Source: Paenibacillus sp. yr247 (GTDB lineage Bacteria; Bacillota; Bacilli; Paenibacillales; NBRC-103111). Taken from it: DNA of 64,000 bases. Below the pieces are notes generated by a model. It searched no databases. It saw only the letters and a list, made by a program, of their open reading frames with translations, and was not told the origin of the DNA. The number at the start of each line of letters is the position of its first letter. Within the stretch, counting starts at the first letter, position 1. The DNA lies in contig NZ_FNIF01000003.1 in assembly GCF_900103825.1 (NCBI RefSeq), positions 272,947 through 336,946 on the forward strand. The letters are read 5' to 3'. Shown here in pieces: positions 8,829 through 17,230 of this stretch. The translations under genes were made by a program, and so were the position numbers.

Positions 8829-9965
8829 TCATCCCCTGTACTTTTCTATTTCACGAATGACCTTCATGGAGGTTTCTCTCCGATTGTAAGTTTGAAGAAG
8901 CTCCTGTTTAGCCGCCATGGCTCTCATTTTTGCTTCTGCCTTTCTTTCCAGTACACGCCTCATTTTGATTTGCAAATCCTCCACGGAAGGTTCAGCCCAA
9001 TAATGTCCGATAAACAGAGGGTTTTCATATTCTGAAATCTGGGTTAGTCCTTTGATGTCGATAAGGTAGGAATTGCGTTCATGCATAAAATCTGTATGGC
9101 CGCTCCAATTCGTCCCGATAACCGGCATTTCCATCAGCATCGCCTCAAAAAAAGGCCTTCCCCAGCCTTCTCCTCTAGTAGGAAGAACAAACGCATCGCA
9201 CGCCCGGTATAGGCTCACGATGTCTGCAGGTTCTAACATATGATCGATGATATAGACATTCGGTCGTTTCTTTTTCGGTTTTGGATGGGCTTTAATGCAC
9301 TGTTCAATGATATGGGTTCTACTGCTATCACGTATTTTGATGACCAATGCAGCTTGATCTTCAGGGGTAAATTCATTCAGAAAAGCACGGAGCAAAATAT
9401 CATAGCCTTTGCGCTCCTTTACATCGAAAACGGATAGAAATTTGAAAGATTCAGGTACAGGCAGTGATAGATCAGGTCCTGCTGGAGAGAATTGACCGAA
9501 ATCAAAAAAATTGGGAATCAGACGCATTGGAACCTTTACTCCGGATGAGGTAAATGTCGTCATATTGAACTTACTTTGCACCCAGACTTCGTTGAACTTG
9601 TTCAATGCGGGCACCCAACTGCTTGGGATCCGGTCTGTCTCGAACGTGGTTCGGGCAATGTTAATTCGAAATTCGGGATTGTATCTTGCATGGGATCCAA
9701 TCCAGTTATAGATATACATATCGTTAGAAGTTAAACGGTTGTTCTCAAACGAGGAAATATATTTGATCTCTTTCGGATGCAGCGCCATTTGTTTGTCGGA
9801 TGAGTCCCTTACGTAAATTCGCACACGATATCCTGCCTTATCCAGTATCCTGAGCAGGCTACGGTTCCCTTCCGCGAGCCCGTGTCCGTTATAAAAGATA
9901 CCGTCGAGCAAAATATTCACCTGCTTCCTCACCTTTCGATTCCATTCGTTTTCATTTGATTGCAT
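8829..9965 (-). CDS. GT4 family glycosyltransferase, tandem copy 4
   Basis: 378 aa, GT-B fold. The N-terminal domain starts NILLDGIFYNGHGLAEGNR, preceded by a 15-residue extension that the other three copies lack; the ATG has GAGGACAC before it. Middle: NIARTTFETDRIPSSWVP, shared by all four copies. C-terminal donor site: DAFVLPTRGEGWGRPFFEAM and MPVIGTNWSGHTDFM, with the GT4 EX7E-type arrangement. Copies differ mostly in the acceptor-facing N-terminal half, as expected if each adds a different residue to one glycan. Spacing to the neighbours is 6-9 bases. Confidence 0.9.
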   Translation of the reverse strand: MQSNENEWNRKVRKQVNILLDGIFYNGHGLAEGNRSLLRILDKAGYRVRIYVRDSSDKQMALHPKEIKYISSFENNRLTSNDMYIYNWIGSHARYNPEFRINIARTTFETDRIPSSWVPALNKFNEVWVQSKFNMTTFTSSGVKVPMRLIPNFFDFGQFSPAGPDLSLPVPESFKFLSVFDVKERKGYDILLRAFLNEFTPEDQAALVIKIRDSSRTHIIEQCIKAHPKPKKKRPNVYIIDHMLEPADIVSLYRACDAFVLPTRGEGWGRPFFEAMLMEMPVIGTNWSGHTDFMHERNSYLIDIKGLTQISEYENPLFIGHYWAEPSVEDLQIKMRRVLERKAEAKMRAMAAKQELLQTYNRRETSMKVIREIEKYRG

Positions 9966-9974
9966 GTGTCCTCT

Positions 9975-11072
9975 TCATTTAAACAAGTATTGATACTTGT
10001 CAATTTCCCGAACCACGCTTCTAGCAACTTTGCTCATATTGTATCTGTTTAAAAGATCTCTGCGCGCTTTTTGACCGATCGCTTTCGCCTCTTCAGGATG
10101 CTCGTATACGTATCTCATTTTTTTCTGCAGGTCCTTGACCGATGGTTCCGCCCAGAAGTGTCCGTTAAACATGGGATTTTCTTCTTCAATTTGAGTCAAA
10201 CGTTTTACACGAATTAGGTACGAATTTTCCTCATTCATGAATTCCGTATGGCCGCTCCAATTCGTGCCGATTACAGGCATTTCCATCAGCATGGCTTCAA
10301 AAAAGGGCCTTCCCCATCCCTCTCCCCTTGTCGGAAGCACGAAGGCATCGCATAAGCGATATAATTTGAGAATATCCTCCATGGGCAGCATATGATCGAT
10401 GATATATACGCGAGGCCATTCCTTCTTTGGCTTGGGGTGGCACGCCATAAACTGCTCGATCGCGTCGCTTTTACTGTTGTCCCGTATTTTAATTAACAAT
10501 GCAACGTTATCGTTTCTTGAAAATTCATTGAGAAAAGCTTGAAGCAGAACATCATAGCCTTTGCGCTTCTTTAAATCAAATACAGACAGAAATAAGAACG
10601 ATTCAGGAAATGAATAACTTAATTGAGGGCCTTGAGGGGTAAACTCGCTCAAATCGAAAAAGTTAGGAATCAATCGTAATGGAGCGGTCAAACCGGAAGA
10701 GGTAAAGGTTTGTTGGTTAAACTTGCTTTGCACCCACACCTCATTAAACTTGTTCAACACAGGCACCCATGAATCGGGAATCCGGTCGGTTTCGAATGTC
10801 GTTCGAGCAATGTTGACGCGATAATCTGGATTATAACAAACATTGGAGCCTACCCAGTTGTACATATAAATGTCGTTCGAAGTTAATTTTGTATGCTCGA
10901 ACTTGGAGATAAATTTCACTTCTTCCGGAGGCAGCAGCTTGTGTTTCTCTGCCTTATCTCTGGCTGAAATGCGTACACGATATCCGGCTTTGTCGAGTAT
11001 CCGTAACAGAATACGGTTTCCTTCGGCAAGTCCGTGCCCGTTATAGAATTTACCATCCAATAAGATGTTCAT
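9975..11072 (-). CDS. GT4 family glycosyltransferase, tandem copy 3
   Basis: 365 aa. The ATG giving MNILLDGKFYNGHG is chosen because GGAAGGTGG precedes it at 5 bases and because the sister genes start the same way; a GTG three codons earlier lies within that site. Donor-site motif TRGEGWGRPFFEAMLMEMP and GTNWSGHTEFM are intact. Its first 23 bases overlap the end of the upstream copy, so translation is coupled. Closest in sequence to copy 4, consistent with stepwise tandem duplication. Confidence 0.9.
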   Translation of the reverse strand: MNILLDGKFYNGHGLAEGNRILLRILDKAGYRVRISARDKAEKHKLLPPEEVKFISKFEHTKLTSNDIYMYNWVGSNVCYNPDYRVNIARTTFETDRIPDSWVPVLNKFNEVWVQSKFNQQTFTSSGLTAPLRLIPNFFDLSEFTPQGPQLSYSFPESFLFLSVFDLKKRKGYDVLLQAFLNEFSRNDNVALLIKIRDNSKSDAIEQFMACHPKPKKEWPRVYIIDHMLPMEDILKLYRLCDAFVLPTRGEGWGRPFFEAMLMEMPVIGTNWSGHTEFMNEENSYLIRVKRLTQIEEENPMFNGHFWAEPSVKDLQKKMRYVYEHPEEAKAIGQKARRDLLNRYNMSKVARSVVREIDKYQYLFK

Positions 11073-12177
11073 TATTTCCACCTTCCTTTAGGTGAAACTT
11101 ATTGATCTCTTTCATCACCCTCTTAGCAACTTCGTTCATATTGTAGCTAACAAGCAGATCGATTCGCGCCTTTTTACCGATTTCCTTGGCTTCATCAGGA
11201 TGTTCGAACACAACCCTCATTTTTTTCTGTAAATCATGAATCGAAGGCTGTGCCCAAAGATGTCCATTGAACAGCGGAAACTCATTATTCTCAATCCGAA
11301 TCAACCTTTCGACCTTAATTAGGAATGAATTCCCTTCGTTCATAAAATCCGTTTGCCCGCTCCAATCCGTACCTATCACAGGCATTTCCATCAGCATGGC
11401 TTCAAAAAACGGCCTCCCCCAACCCTCCCCCCGCGTAGGAAGCACAAACGCATGACACGTTTTATAAAGCCCCAGGAGCTCTCGGGTAGATAACATTTGA
11501 TCGATGATATAAATGATGGGCCTTTCATTTTTCAATTTCGGGTGTTCGTCGATAATGCTTTCCAAATTGTGAATGCCGGCACTATTACGAACTTTGATGA
11601 CCAGGGCAGTGTTGTCGGTATGCGAAAATTCATTTAGAAATGCTTGAAGCAAAATGTCGTATCCTTTGCGGTGCTGCAAATCAAAGACGGCCAGAAATAA
11701 AAAGGACCTGGAAACAGGCAGTGATAAGGGCTTCACATTTAAATCATAGGCATGTAGATCAAAAAAATTGGGAATTAGCCTAAGCGGGACACTTACGCCG
11801 GATCTTGTAAACGTGCGCACATTAAAGGAACTCTGCACCCACACCTCATCGAACTTATTTAACTCCGGAACCCAACTGCTGGGGATCCTGTCAGTTTCAA
11901 ACGTCGTTCGCGCAATATTAATACGAAAATCCGGATTATATTTAATGGAGGATCCTACAAAGTTACAAATGTAAATATCGTTGGAAGTCAATTTTTTTTT
12001 CTCAAATGAAGAGATGTAAGCAATTTCTTTAGGATCCAATACAAGGTTCTTTTCATGCGAATCTCTGGCAAGTATTCGGACACGATAACCGGCACGATCC
12101 AAGATACGCAGCAAAATGCGATTTCCTTCAGCGAAGCCGTGCCCATTGTAGAATATACCTTCCAACAGAATGTTCAT
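11050..12177 (-). CDS. GT4 family glycosyltransferase, tandem copy 2
   Basis: 375 aa. The second of two nearby ATGs is preferred: the GGAAGGTGG site sits 6 bases from it and would abut the first. It begins MNILLEGIFYNGHG and keeps all GT4 landmarks (TTFETDRIPSSWVP, FVLPTRGEGWGRPFFEAM, GTDWSGQTDFM; Asp replaces the Asn of its sisters in the last). The C-terminus runs 15 residues past the family end (KEGGNNEHLIGW) because of the overlap with the next gene. Acceptor and donor unknown. Confidence 0.9.
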   Translation of the reverse strand: MNILLEGIFYNGHGFAEGNRILLRILDRAGYRVRILARDSHEKNLVLDPKEIAYISSFEKKKLTSNDIYICNFVGSSIKYNPDFRINIARTTFETDRIPSSWVPELNKFDEVWVQSSFNVRTFTRSGVSVPLRLIPNFFDLHAYDLNVKPLSLPVSRSFLFLAVFDLQHRKGYDILLQAFLNEFSHTDNTALVIKVRNSAGIHNLESIIDEHPKLKNERPIIYIIDQMLSTRELLGLYKTCHAFVLPTRGEGWGRPFFEAMLMEMPVIGTDWSGQTDFMNEGNSFLIKVERLIRIENNEFPLFNGHLWAQPSIHDLQKKMRVVFEHPDEAKEIGKKARIDLLVSYNMNEVAKRVMKEINKFHLKEGGNNEHLIGW

Positions 12178-12205
12178 GAACATCCACCTTCCTTATAGAG
12201 GATGC

Positions 12206-13309
12206 TTACATCCGGAATTTCTCAATTTCCTTGGCAACCTTTTTGGCGACTTCCTGCATGCTGTATTTCTGTAAAAGCTCACGCCGTGCCCTTTGACCGG
12301 TGGCCTTCGCTTCTTCCCGATGTTCAAAGACAAGCCTCATTTTCCTCTGCGTATCTTTTGTTGAAGGCTCCGCCCAATAATGTCCGCTGTACTTGGCTGG
12401 ATCCGGATGATCTTTCAAGCGAACAGGCACTAACTTTTTCACGCGAATCAGAAACGAATTCCCCTCATGCATATACTCTGTCTGACCGCTCCAATTCGTT
12501 CCAATGACGGGCATATCCATCAGCATCGCTTCAAAAAAAGGCCTTCCCCAGCCCTCGCCACGAGTAGGAAGTACAAAAGCATCGCACGCTCTGTATAAAC
12601 TAAGCAGCTCTGGTGTCAGCAGCATCTGGTCAATGATATGGATCGCCGGCCGCTCCTGTTTCGGTTTAGGATGGGCTTCAATGAGGCTCTGCAGTTTCTC
12701 AACTCCTTCGTGATTGCGAACCTTGATGACAAGAGCCACATCTTCATTCAGCGAAAATTCGTTCAGATACGCACGAAGCAGCACATCATACCCCTTGCGC
12801 TCAATCAAATCGAATACTGACAGAAATTTGTACGAGTGAGTCAAAGGTAGAGGTAACTTGTCACCTTGCGGAATATACAAGGAATCATTGAAGAAATAAG
12901 GGATGAACCGTAACGGGACCTTCACGCCCGAAAACTCAAACGTTTTTTTATTAAAATCGCATTGGACCCAGACCTCGTTAAATTGATTTAACGTTGGAAC
13001 CCACGAGACTGGCAATCGATCAGTTTCGAAAGTTGTGTGGGCGATATTGATACGAAAGTCCGGATGTGAATGAAGCGCTGAGCCAGACCCCCGAAATAGA
13101 AATATATCGTTGGACGGTAATTTCGTATGTTCAAAAGAGGATAGATACTTAATCTCCTCCGGTGTCAGTGCTATGCTTTTGTCGGATTCCCTGTCCCTGG
13201 GCACAATACGAACACGGTATCCACAATGATGTAAGATGCGCAGGAGTGCCCGGTTGCCCTCCGCATATCCGCTGCCGGTATAGAAAAAGCCTTTAAATAA
13301 GATATTCAA
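12206..13309 (-). CDS. GT4 family glycosyltransferase, tandem copy 1 (TTG start)
   Basis: 367 aa, first gene of the GT4 operon. No ATG fits; the TTG giving MNILFKGFFYTGSG aligns with the MNILL starts of the sister genes and has a GGACGGTGA site upstream, so a TTG start is proposed. Most divergent of the four: the segment before the donor site differs and a longer loop precedes the C-terminal helix (KDHPDPAKYSGHYWAEP). Donor motifs TRGEGWGRPFFEAMLMDMP and GTNWSGQTEYM are intact. A weak start codon on the first gene may keep expression low. Confidence 0.87.
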   Translation of the reverse strand: MNILFKGFFYTGSGYAEGNRALLRILHHCGYRVRIVPRDRESDKSIALTPEEIKYLSSFEHTKLPSNDIFLFRGSGSALHSHPDFRINIAHTTFETDRLPVSWVPTLNQFNEVWVQCDFNKKTFEFSGVKVPLRFIPYFFNDSLYIPQGDKLPLPLTHSYKFLSVFDLIERKGYDVLLRAYLNEFSLNEDVALVIKVRNHEGVEKLQSLIEAHPKPKQERPAIHIIDQMLLTPELLSLYRACDAFVLPTRGEGWGRPFFEAMLMDMPVIGTNWSGQTEYMHEGNSFLIRVKKLVPVRLKDHPDPAKYSGHYWAEPSTKDTQRKMRLVFEHREEAKATGQRARRELLQKYSMQEVAKKVAKEIEKFRM

Positions 13310-13485
13310 TCACGGGTCACCGTCCTTACATTCAAGTTTAGCTCTAGACCTCTATCTCCAATATATTTGCACCATAGAGTGCCCGTGTTGGGCAAAAACC
13401 CTGGTATATATATTCAATTTGTTAATTTTGTAAAATCTATTTTAACGGACTAGTGAATAAGCCCCTCTCTATACAGAAGTAATTG

Positions 13486-13494
13486 CATAACATA
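13486..13494 (+). promoter_or_regulatory. Candidate sigma-K -10 box before the GT2/GT61 operon
   Basis: CATAACATA fits CATANNNTA and lies just upstream of the 42-nt leader repeats that precede the GT gene at 13683. No clear -35; position makes the repeats part of the transcript. Confidence 0.3.
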
Positions 13495-13544
13495 CTACTA
13501 TACACACAGCAGATGCTTATTAAGTAAGTTTTGCTGCGCAAAAA

Positions 13545-13670
13545 CGTAAGCTTACGATGCCAGTTTTTTTGGCAAAAAACTCCAAGCGTAAGCTTACGAT
13601 GCCAGTTTTTCTGGCGAAAAACTCTAAGCGTAAGCTTACGATGCCAGTTTTTCTGGCGAAAAACTCTAAG
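13545..13670 (+). repeat. Three tandem 42-nt hairpin repeats in the leader of a GT operon
   Basis: Copies at 13545-13586, 13587-13628 and 13629-13670. Each unit holds the perfect palindrome CGTAAGCTTACG, then AGTTTTTC-TGGC-GAAAAACT (8-bp stem, 4-nt loop) overlapped by an alternative stem GCCAG-TTTTT-CTGGC, then ctaag. Copy 1 differs at a few positions; copies 2 and 3 are identical. A degenerate earlier copy is visible around 13522-13544. The last copy runs directly into the ribosome site AAGGAGG. The same unit, twice, precedes the YheC/D gene at 43.3 kb. Confidence 0.92.
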
Positions 13671-13682
13671 GAGGTTTATGCC

Positions 13683-14375
13683 ATGTTCCAAGACGTATCT
13701 GTGCTTATACCTTATAAGTCGGACAATGGTCCAAGAGATGCGGCCTTCAAATGGATTAAGAAGTTTTATAAGAGAGCGCTGCCCGAAGCCGAAATATGTA
13801 TCGGAGAAGATAACAGCGAGCTCTTCAACAGATCTAAAGCGATTAATAATGCCTTCAAAAAATCAACAAGAAACATCATTGTCATAGCCGATAACGATAC
13901 GATTTTCGATCCGGAATTGATTCTCAAATCTATCAAACTGCTCGATGAGCATGCGTGGGTCGTACCGTTCCATAACGTGCTCAACATCTCCGAGGAAAAT
14001 TCCAAAAAAATTTACGAAAGCAAAGCAAAATGGCCTTTAAAAGTGAAAGTGAAAGACTATCGCTTCAAAGACTTCTCGCGCTGGGCTGGTAAATTAAATG
14101 TGCTGCCTCGCAAGGCGTTCAAAAAGGTAGGCGGATTCGATGAACGATTTGTAGGCTGGGGCTGCGAGGATACTGCATTTTCTTTATCTGTGAATGCCAT
14201 CTGCGGAAAATTTAAGAGGCTTGATACCGATGTCTATCATCTTTGGCATCCCTATGTAGGAACGAAAGGCAACCCAAATCATGATGCCAATAATGAGATC
14301 CTTAAGAAATATCAAAAAGCCAAAAATAAAGAAGATATGAAGAAACTTATTCAAGAGCGAGGAAACTACGTATGA
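13683..14375 (+). CDS. Glycosyltransferase, GT2 with GT7-C (galactosyltransferase-like) motif
   Basis: 230 aa. The ATG behind AAGGAGG at 8 bases is used; the longer open frame upstream merely translates the leader repeats. GT-A fold: VSVLIPYKSDNGPRD, a DxD-like NDTIFD after IVIADND near residue 68, and GGFDERFVGWGCEDTAF near 153-169. That last motif is the C-terminal signature of galactosyltransferase/chondroitin-polymerase-type GT-A enzymes. No membrane segment. Its stop overlaps the next gene by 4 bases. A hexosamine or galactose transfer in a glycosaminoglycan-like chain is possible but unproven. Confidence 0.85.
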   Translation: MFQDVSVLIPYKSDNGPRDAAFKWIKKFYKRALPEAEICIGEDNSELFNRSKAINNAFKKSTRNIIVIADNDTIFDPELILKSIKLLDEHAWVVPFHNVLNISEENSKKIYESKAKWPLKVKVKDYRFKDFSRWAGKLNVLPRKAFKKVGGFDERFVGWGCEDTAFSLSVNAICGKFKRLDTDVYHLWHPYVGTKGNPNHDANNEILKKYQKAKNKEDMKKLIQERGNYV

Positions 14376-15499
14376 CACTATCCGATCGCGATATCCCCCC
14401 CAAAAAAGATTATCTAATTATAAAAAAATGGTTCAAGATAAGCGAATCCTCTAAAAACAAATTGATGCAGTTTGATTTTCAACAATCTGTCCCTTTTTTG
14501 GAACCGAAAACGATCGAAAAAAAGCTCCATTGGTATTTTCGCAGATGCTCCGAGCGTTGGAAAGAGAACACTTATTACCCTAAAATCAATGTCGCCGTAA
14601 TTGAGAACGGCCGAATATATGGAGCCAGGGGAGTCGTTTTGACGCCTGAGAATAAAGTAATCAGACACGTTTCTTACCCGGATATTCTCAAAGGAAAGGA
14701 ACAATTGCCCGAGCCTCACTATACGAAAAAAACAGTCGCCGTCCTGTCTTTCAGATATCCCAACAACTATTTCCATTGGATGTTCGATGTTCTTCCGCGA
14801 ATCGCATTGCTCCGCAAAAGCAAGATACTCATTGATAAATACGTCATTAGCCCTCCAGGTAATTTCCCTTATATGGAGATGCTGAACGCTCTAGGAATCC
14901 CGAAAGAGAAAGTGCTCATATCTAGTGAAAATTTCCATCTAAAAGCAAAAAGGCTGGTTGTTTTCGATAAATTTTCCAAGTGGATGCCTTATGCGCACAT
15001 ATATCCGGAATGGACCAGCCAATTTCTGAGAGAGGCATTGTCCAGCTGCAGCACGAAGAGTGCTTCCAAAAATTTCGAACGCATCTATATTAGCCGTGCT
15101 CATGCCGGAGGTCGCAAAATCAGGAACGAAGAAGAAGTGCTGGCACTTCTTAAAGCATATGGGTTTCGATGCATTCATCCGGACGCCATGACGTTTGCTG
15201 AACAAGTTTTTATGTTTAAATCGGCCAAAGTAATCATCTCTGCACATGGAGCCTCGCTGGCAAATCTCGTTTTCGTTAACCCTGGAACTAAGCTAATCGA
15301 AATCTTTTCCCCGAACTATGTAAGGGATTACTACCTGGGCATCAGCAGTCATATGAAGCTGGACTACTATTATTTGATCGGTGAAGGCAAGCGTCCCCCT
15401 AGAGATCATAAGTATACGAAAGCCTTGTATGAGGATATTACAGTAAACCTCGAGTCATTAACGAAGATATTGGAAAAAGCAGACGTTCACAAAAAATAA
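14372..15499 (+). CDS. GT61 (DUF563) family glycosyltransferase
   Basis: 375 aa. Hallmarks of the DUF563/GT61 family: YFHWMFDVLPRI near residue 135 and SAHGASLANLVFVNPGT near 290, followed by an LIEIFSP segment. The family includes eukaryotic xylosyl-, arabinosyl- and GlcNAc-transferases acting on polysaccharides and protein-linked glycans. A UDP-xylose synthase is encoded at 19.5 kb, so xylosyl transfer is a reasonable guess. Starts at an ATGA overlap with the preceding GT. Its downstream paralogue shares the same domain order. Confidence 0.9.
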   Translation: MTLSDRDIPPKKDYLIIKKWFKISESSKNKLMQFDFQQSVPFLEPKTIEKKLHWYFRRCSERWKENTYYPKINVAVIENGRIYGARGVVLTPENKVIRHVSYPDILKGKEQLPEPHYTKKTVAVLSFRYPNNYFHWMFDVLPRIALLRKSKILIDKYVISPPGNFPYMEMLNALGIPKEKVLISSENFHLKAKRLVVFDKFSKWMPYAHIYPEWTSQFLREALSSCSTKSASKNFERIYISRAHAGGRKIRNEEEVLALLKAYGFRCIHPDAMTFAEQVFMFKSAKVIISAHGASLANLVFVNPGTKLIEIFSPNYVRDYYLGISSHMKLDYYYLIGEGKRPPRDHKYTKALYEDITVNLESLTKILEKADVHKK

Positions 15500-15511
15500 T
15501 GAGGTGAGAGC

Positions 15512-16633
15512 ATGGGAGAAATGATCAAAATGACTGCTCCCACCGGCTATTACGAGGTTGTCAAAGATTGGATCTCCGCAACAAAATTAAGCAAAAAAAA
15601 GCATATCAAAAAGCTTCACTTTGACAATCCGGTTATACTAACGGAACCTATTGGTCTGGAAGAACCGAACTTCTGGACGGTACGCTTCTCAGAAGCTGCC
15701 GCCCCTTTCAGACAGCGCAATGGAATCGTAGACATTATACCGGGAGGAAGAATTTTTGGTGCAAAACCGGACATCCTGACACCCGATCATAAGTTAATTT
15801 GGAAACATTCTCGGGAAAAATATAAACTTCCTGAAGAGCATTCCATCTTTCAACTAAACAGCTTGCCTTTAATAAACCAAAACTATGACACCGTTGCCTT
15901 GCTGAGCATTATGGACAGCGGTGTGTATTATCACTGGATGTTGGATGTCCTTCCGCGTCTTCATATGCTGAAGTTATGCGGTATTACACCAAGTCGTTAT
16001 GTCATTAACGGTAAAAAGCTGGCTCCCTTTCAATACGAAACGTTGGAAGCACTTGGCGTTTCCAGAGAAAAGGTAATCGAGAGTCACGATGGACTGCATC
16101 TGCAGGCTAAGAAGCTCGTTATTCCTCATTTTACGAGAGGCATCCGGCCAAGATGGGTATGCGACTACCTTAGACAAGAACTAATGATTAACAAAAATAT
16201 GAAGCCAATCCGCGGTTTCGAAAAATTATTTATCAGCCGTACAAGAGCATCAAAAAGGAAACTGCTGAACGAAGCTGAAGTATATGAATATCTTAGGCAA
16301 TTCGGGTTTCAAAGGATTGTTCTGGAAGATTTGTCTGTCTCCAGTCAAATACAACTATTCGCCTCAGCCAAAGTTATCGCAGCGCCTCATGGCGCCGGTT
16401 TGACAAACGCGCTGTTCAGCAATCCAGGTGCGACAGTCATTGAGTTCTTTGCGCCAAGCCTTGTTCATAATTGCTATCCGATTTTGAGCAGTCTGGTCGG
16501 ACATAAACACTACTACATCATCGGCGAAGGTGAAAGACCTCCCGAATATGTCGATCCACACGATAGAAGTGCGGATATCACAGTGAACATGAAAGACCTC
16601 AAAAAGATTTTGAAACGATCTGGTATTGTGTGA
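15512..16633 (+). CDS. GT61 (DUF563) family glycosyltransferase, paralogue
   Basis: 373 aa behind GAGGTGAGAGC. Same landmarks as its neighbour: YYHWMLDVLPRLH and AAPHGAGLTNALFSNPG, then VIEFFAP and the shared ending YYIIGEGERPP...DITVN. Conserved LFISRTRASKRKL corresponds to IYISRAHAGGRKI in the neighbour and may form the nucleotide site. The pair arose by tandem duplication and could add two successive residues or the same residue in different linkages. A terminator follows at 16713. Confidence 0.9.
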   Translation: MGEMIKMTAPTGYYEVVKDWISATKLSKKKHIKKLHFDNPVILTEPIGLEEPNFWTVRFSEAAAPFRQRNGIVDIIPGGRIFGAKPDILTPDHKLIWKHSREKYKLPEEHSIFQLNSLPLINQNYDTVALLSIMDSGVYYHWMLDVLPRLHMLKLCGITPSRYVINGKKLAPFQYETLEALGVSREKVIESHDGLHLQAKKLVIPHFTRGIRPRWVCDYLRQELMINKNMKPIRGFEKLFISRTRASKRKLLNEAEVYEYLRQFGFQRIVLEDLSVSSQIQLFASAKVIAAPHGAGLTNALFSNPGATVIEFFAPSLVHNCYPILSSLVGHKHYYIIGEGERPPEYVDPHDRSADITVNMKDLKKILKRSGIV

Positions 16634-16712
16634 TAAAATCACCCTGCTCAGTTTAGGATATGGACTGGCAATGTGCATACATTTACCTTATAATCAGATG
16701 CAAGAGACGAAG

Positions 16713-16760
16713 AACGTCCCGTTCCATTTAGACAAGTGGAAACGGGGCGTTTTCTATTTT
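16713..16760 (+). terminator. Terminator of the GT2/GT61 operon
   Basis: AACGTCCCGTTCCA pairs with TGGAAACGGGGCGTT (one bulge, a few mismatches) around a 10-nt loop and is followed by TTTTCTATTTTT. Confidence 0.75.
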
Positions 16761-16763
16761 TAT

Positions 16764-17015
16764 AAGTATATCCATTATCATCTCAAAAGAAGAACGGGGG
16801 AGCGCCGGGGTCGGCTGGAGAGGGGGCATCGTCACGGTGAATCGCTGTTTCTAAGCAACGTCTGGTGGCCGCTCTGGGGAAGTTTCGAAGCTCTCCATCC
16901 GGAGTATGAAGTACTTGATTGGCGAGGTAGATTGAACCGCGAAACGTTCCTTCATGCGATGGGATACCACGTCATCTCATTCGCTTACGACGACGTCAAT
17001 CAGCGACCGATTTAG
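16764..17015 (+). pseudogene. Remnant of a DUF559-like endonuclease-domain protein
   Basis: The open frame encodes RRTGERRGRLERGH, then SLFLSNVWWPLWGSFEALHP, EYEVLDWRGR, then LNRETFLHAMGYHVISF and AYDDVNQRPI before a stop. I recognise these blocks as parts of a Paenibacillus protein of the endonuclease-domain (DUF559-like) type, in which the two halves are separated by the nuclease core. Here the core between WRGR and LNRET is missing in frame and the C-terminus is cut off, and the upstream part overlaps a terminator hairpin. No ribosome site is seen. It is best read as a decayed copy. The assignment rests on memory of the family. Confidence 0.6.
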
Positions 17016-17170
17016 ATGGAGGAATTCCAGTTAGGTTCATGCCTCAAAATGTCTCAGTCAAATTAAGTGGAGGGTTTCCAGATAATGTTCAGCTCGGAGG
17101 GGGCAATGGAGTGTTCTTACGCGATATGTACTCGGGGCATACAATCTCACCTTAATTCCCCAATTCATGA

Positions 17171-17226
17171 CAAATATCCGTATGCGAGCACCCGATCTGG
17201 GACCACATACGGGATATTTGTTTTTT
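17171..17226 (+). terminator. Strong hairpin with T-run between convergent genes
   Basis: CAAATATCCGTATG pairs with CATACGGGATATTTG (single bulge) and is followed by TTTTTT. It faces the end of the HipA-like gene on the other strand and may serve the pseudogene transcript. Confidence 0.8.
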
Positions 17227-17230
17227 ACAG

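Noticed and set aside
13545-13670. Possible CRISPR array
   Set aside because: The three units abut directly with no unique spacers and no cas genes are nearby.
13557-13682. N-terminal extension of the GT gene at 13683
   Set aside because: It would translate the leader repeats; the AAGGAGG site sits right before the later ATG.
13437-13691. Minus-strand ORF of 84 aa with three repeated NWHRKLTL blocks
   Set aside because: It merely translates the 42-nt leader repeats in reverse; no ribosome site and the period explains the repeat.
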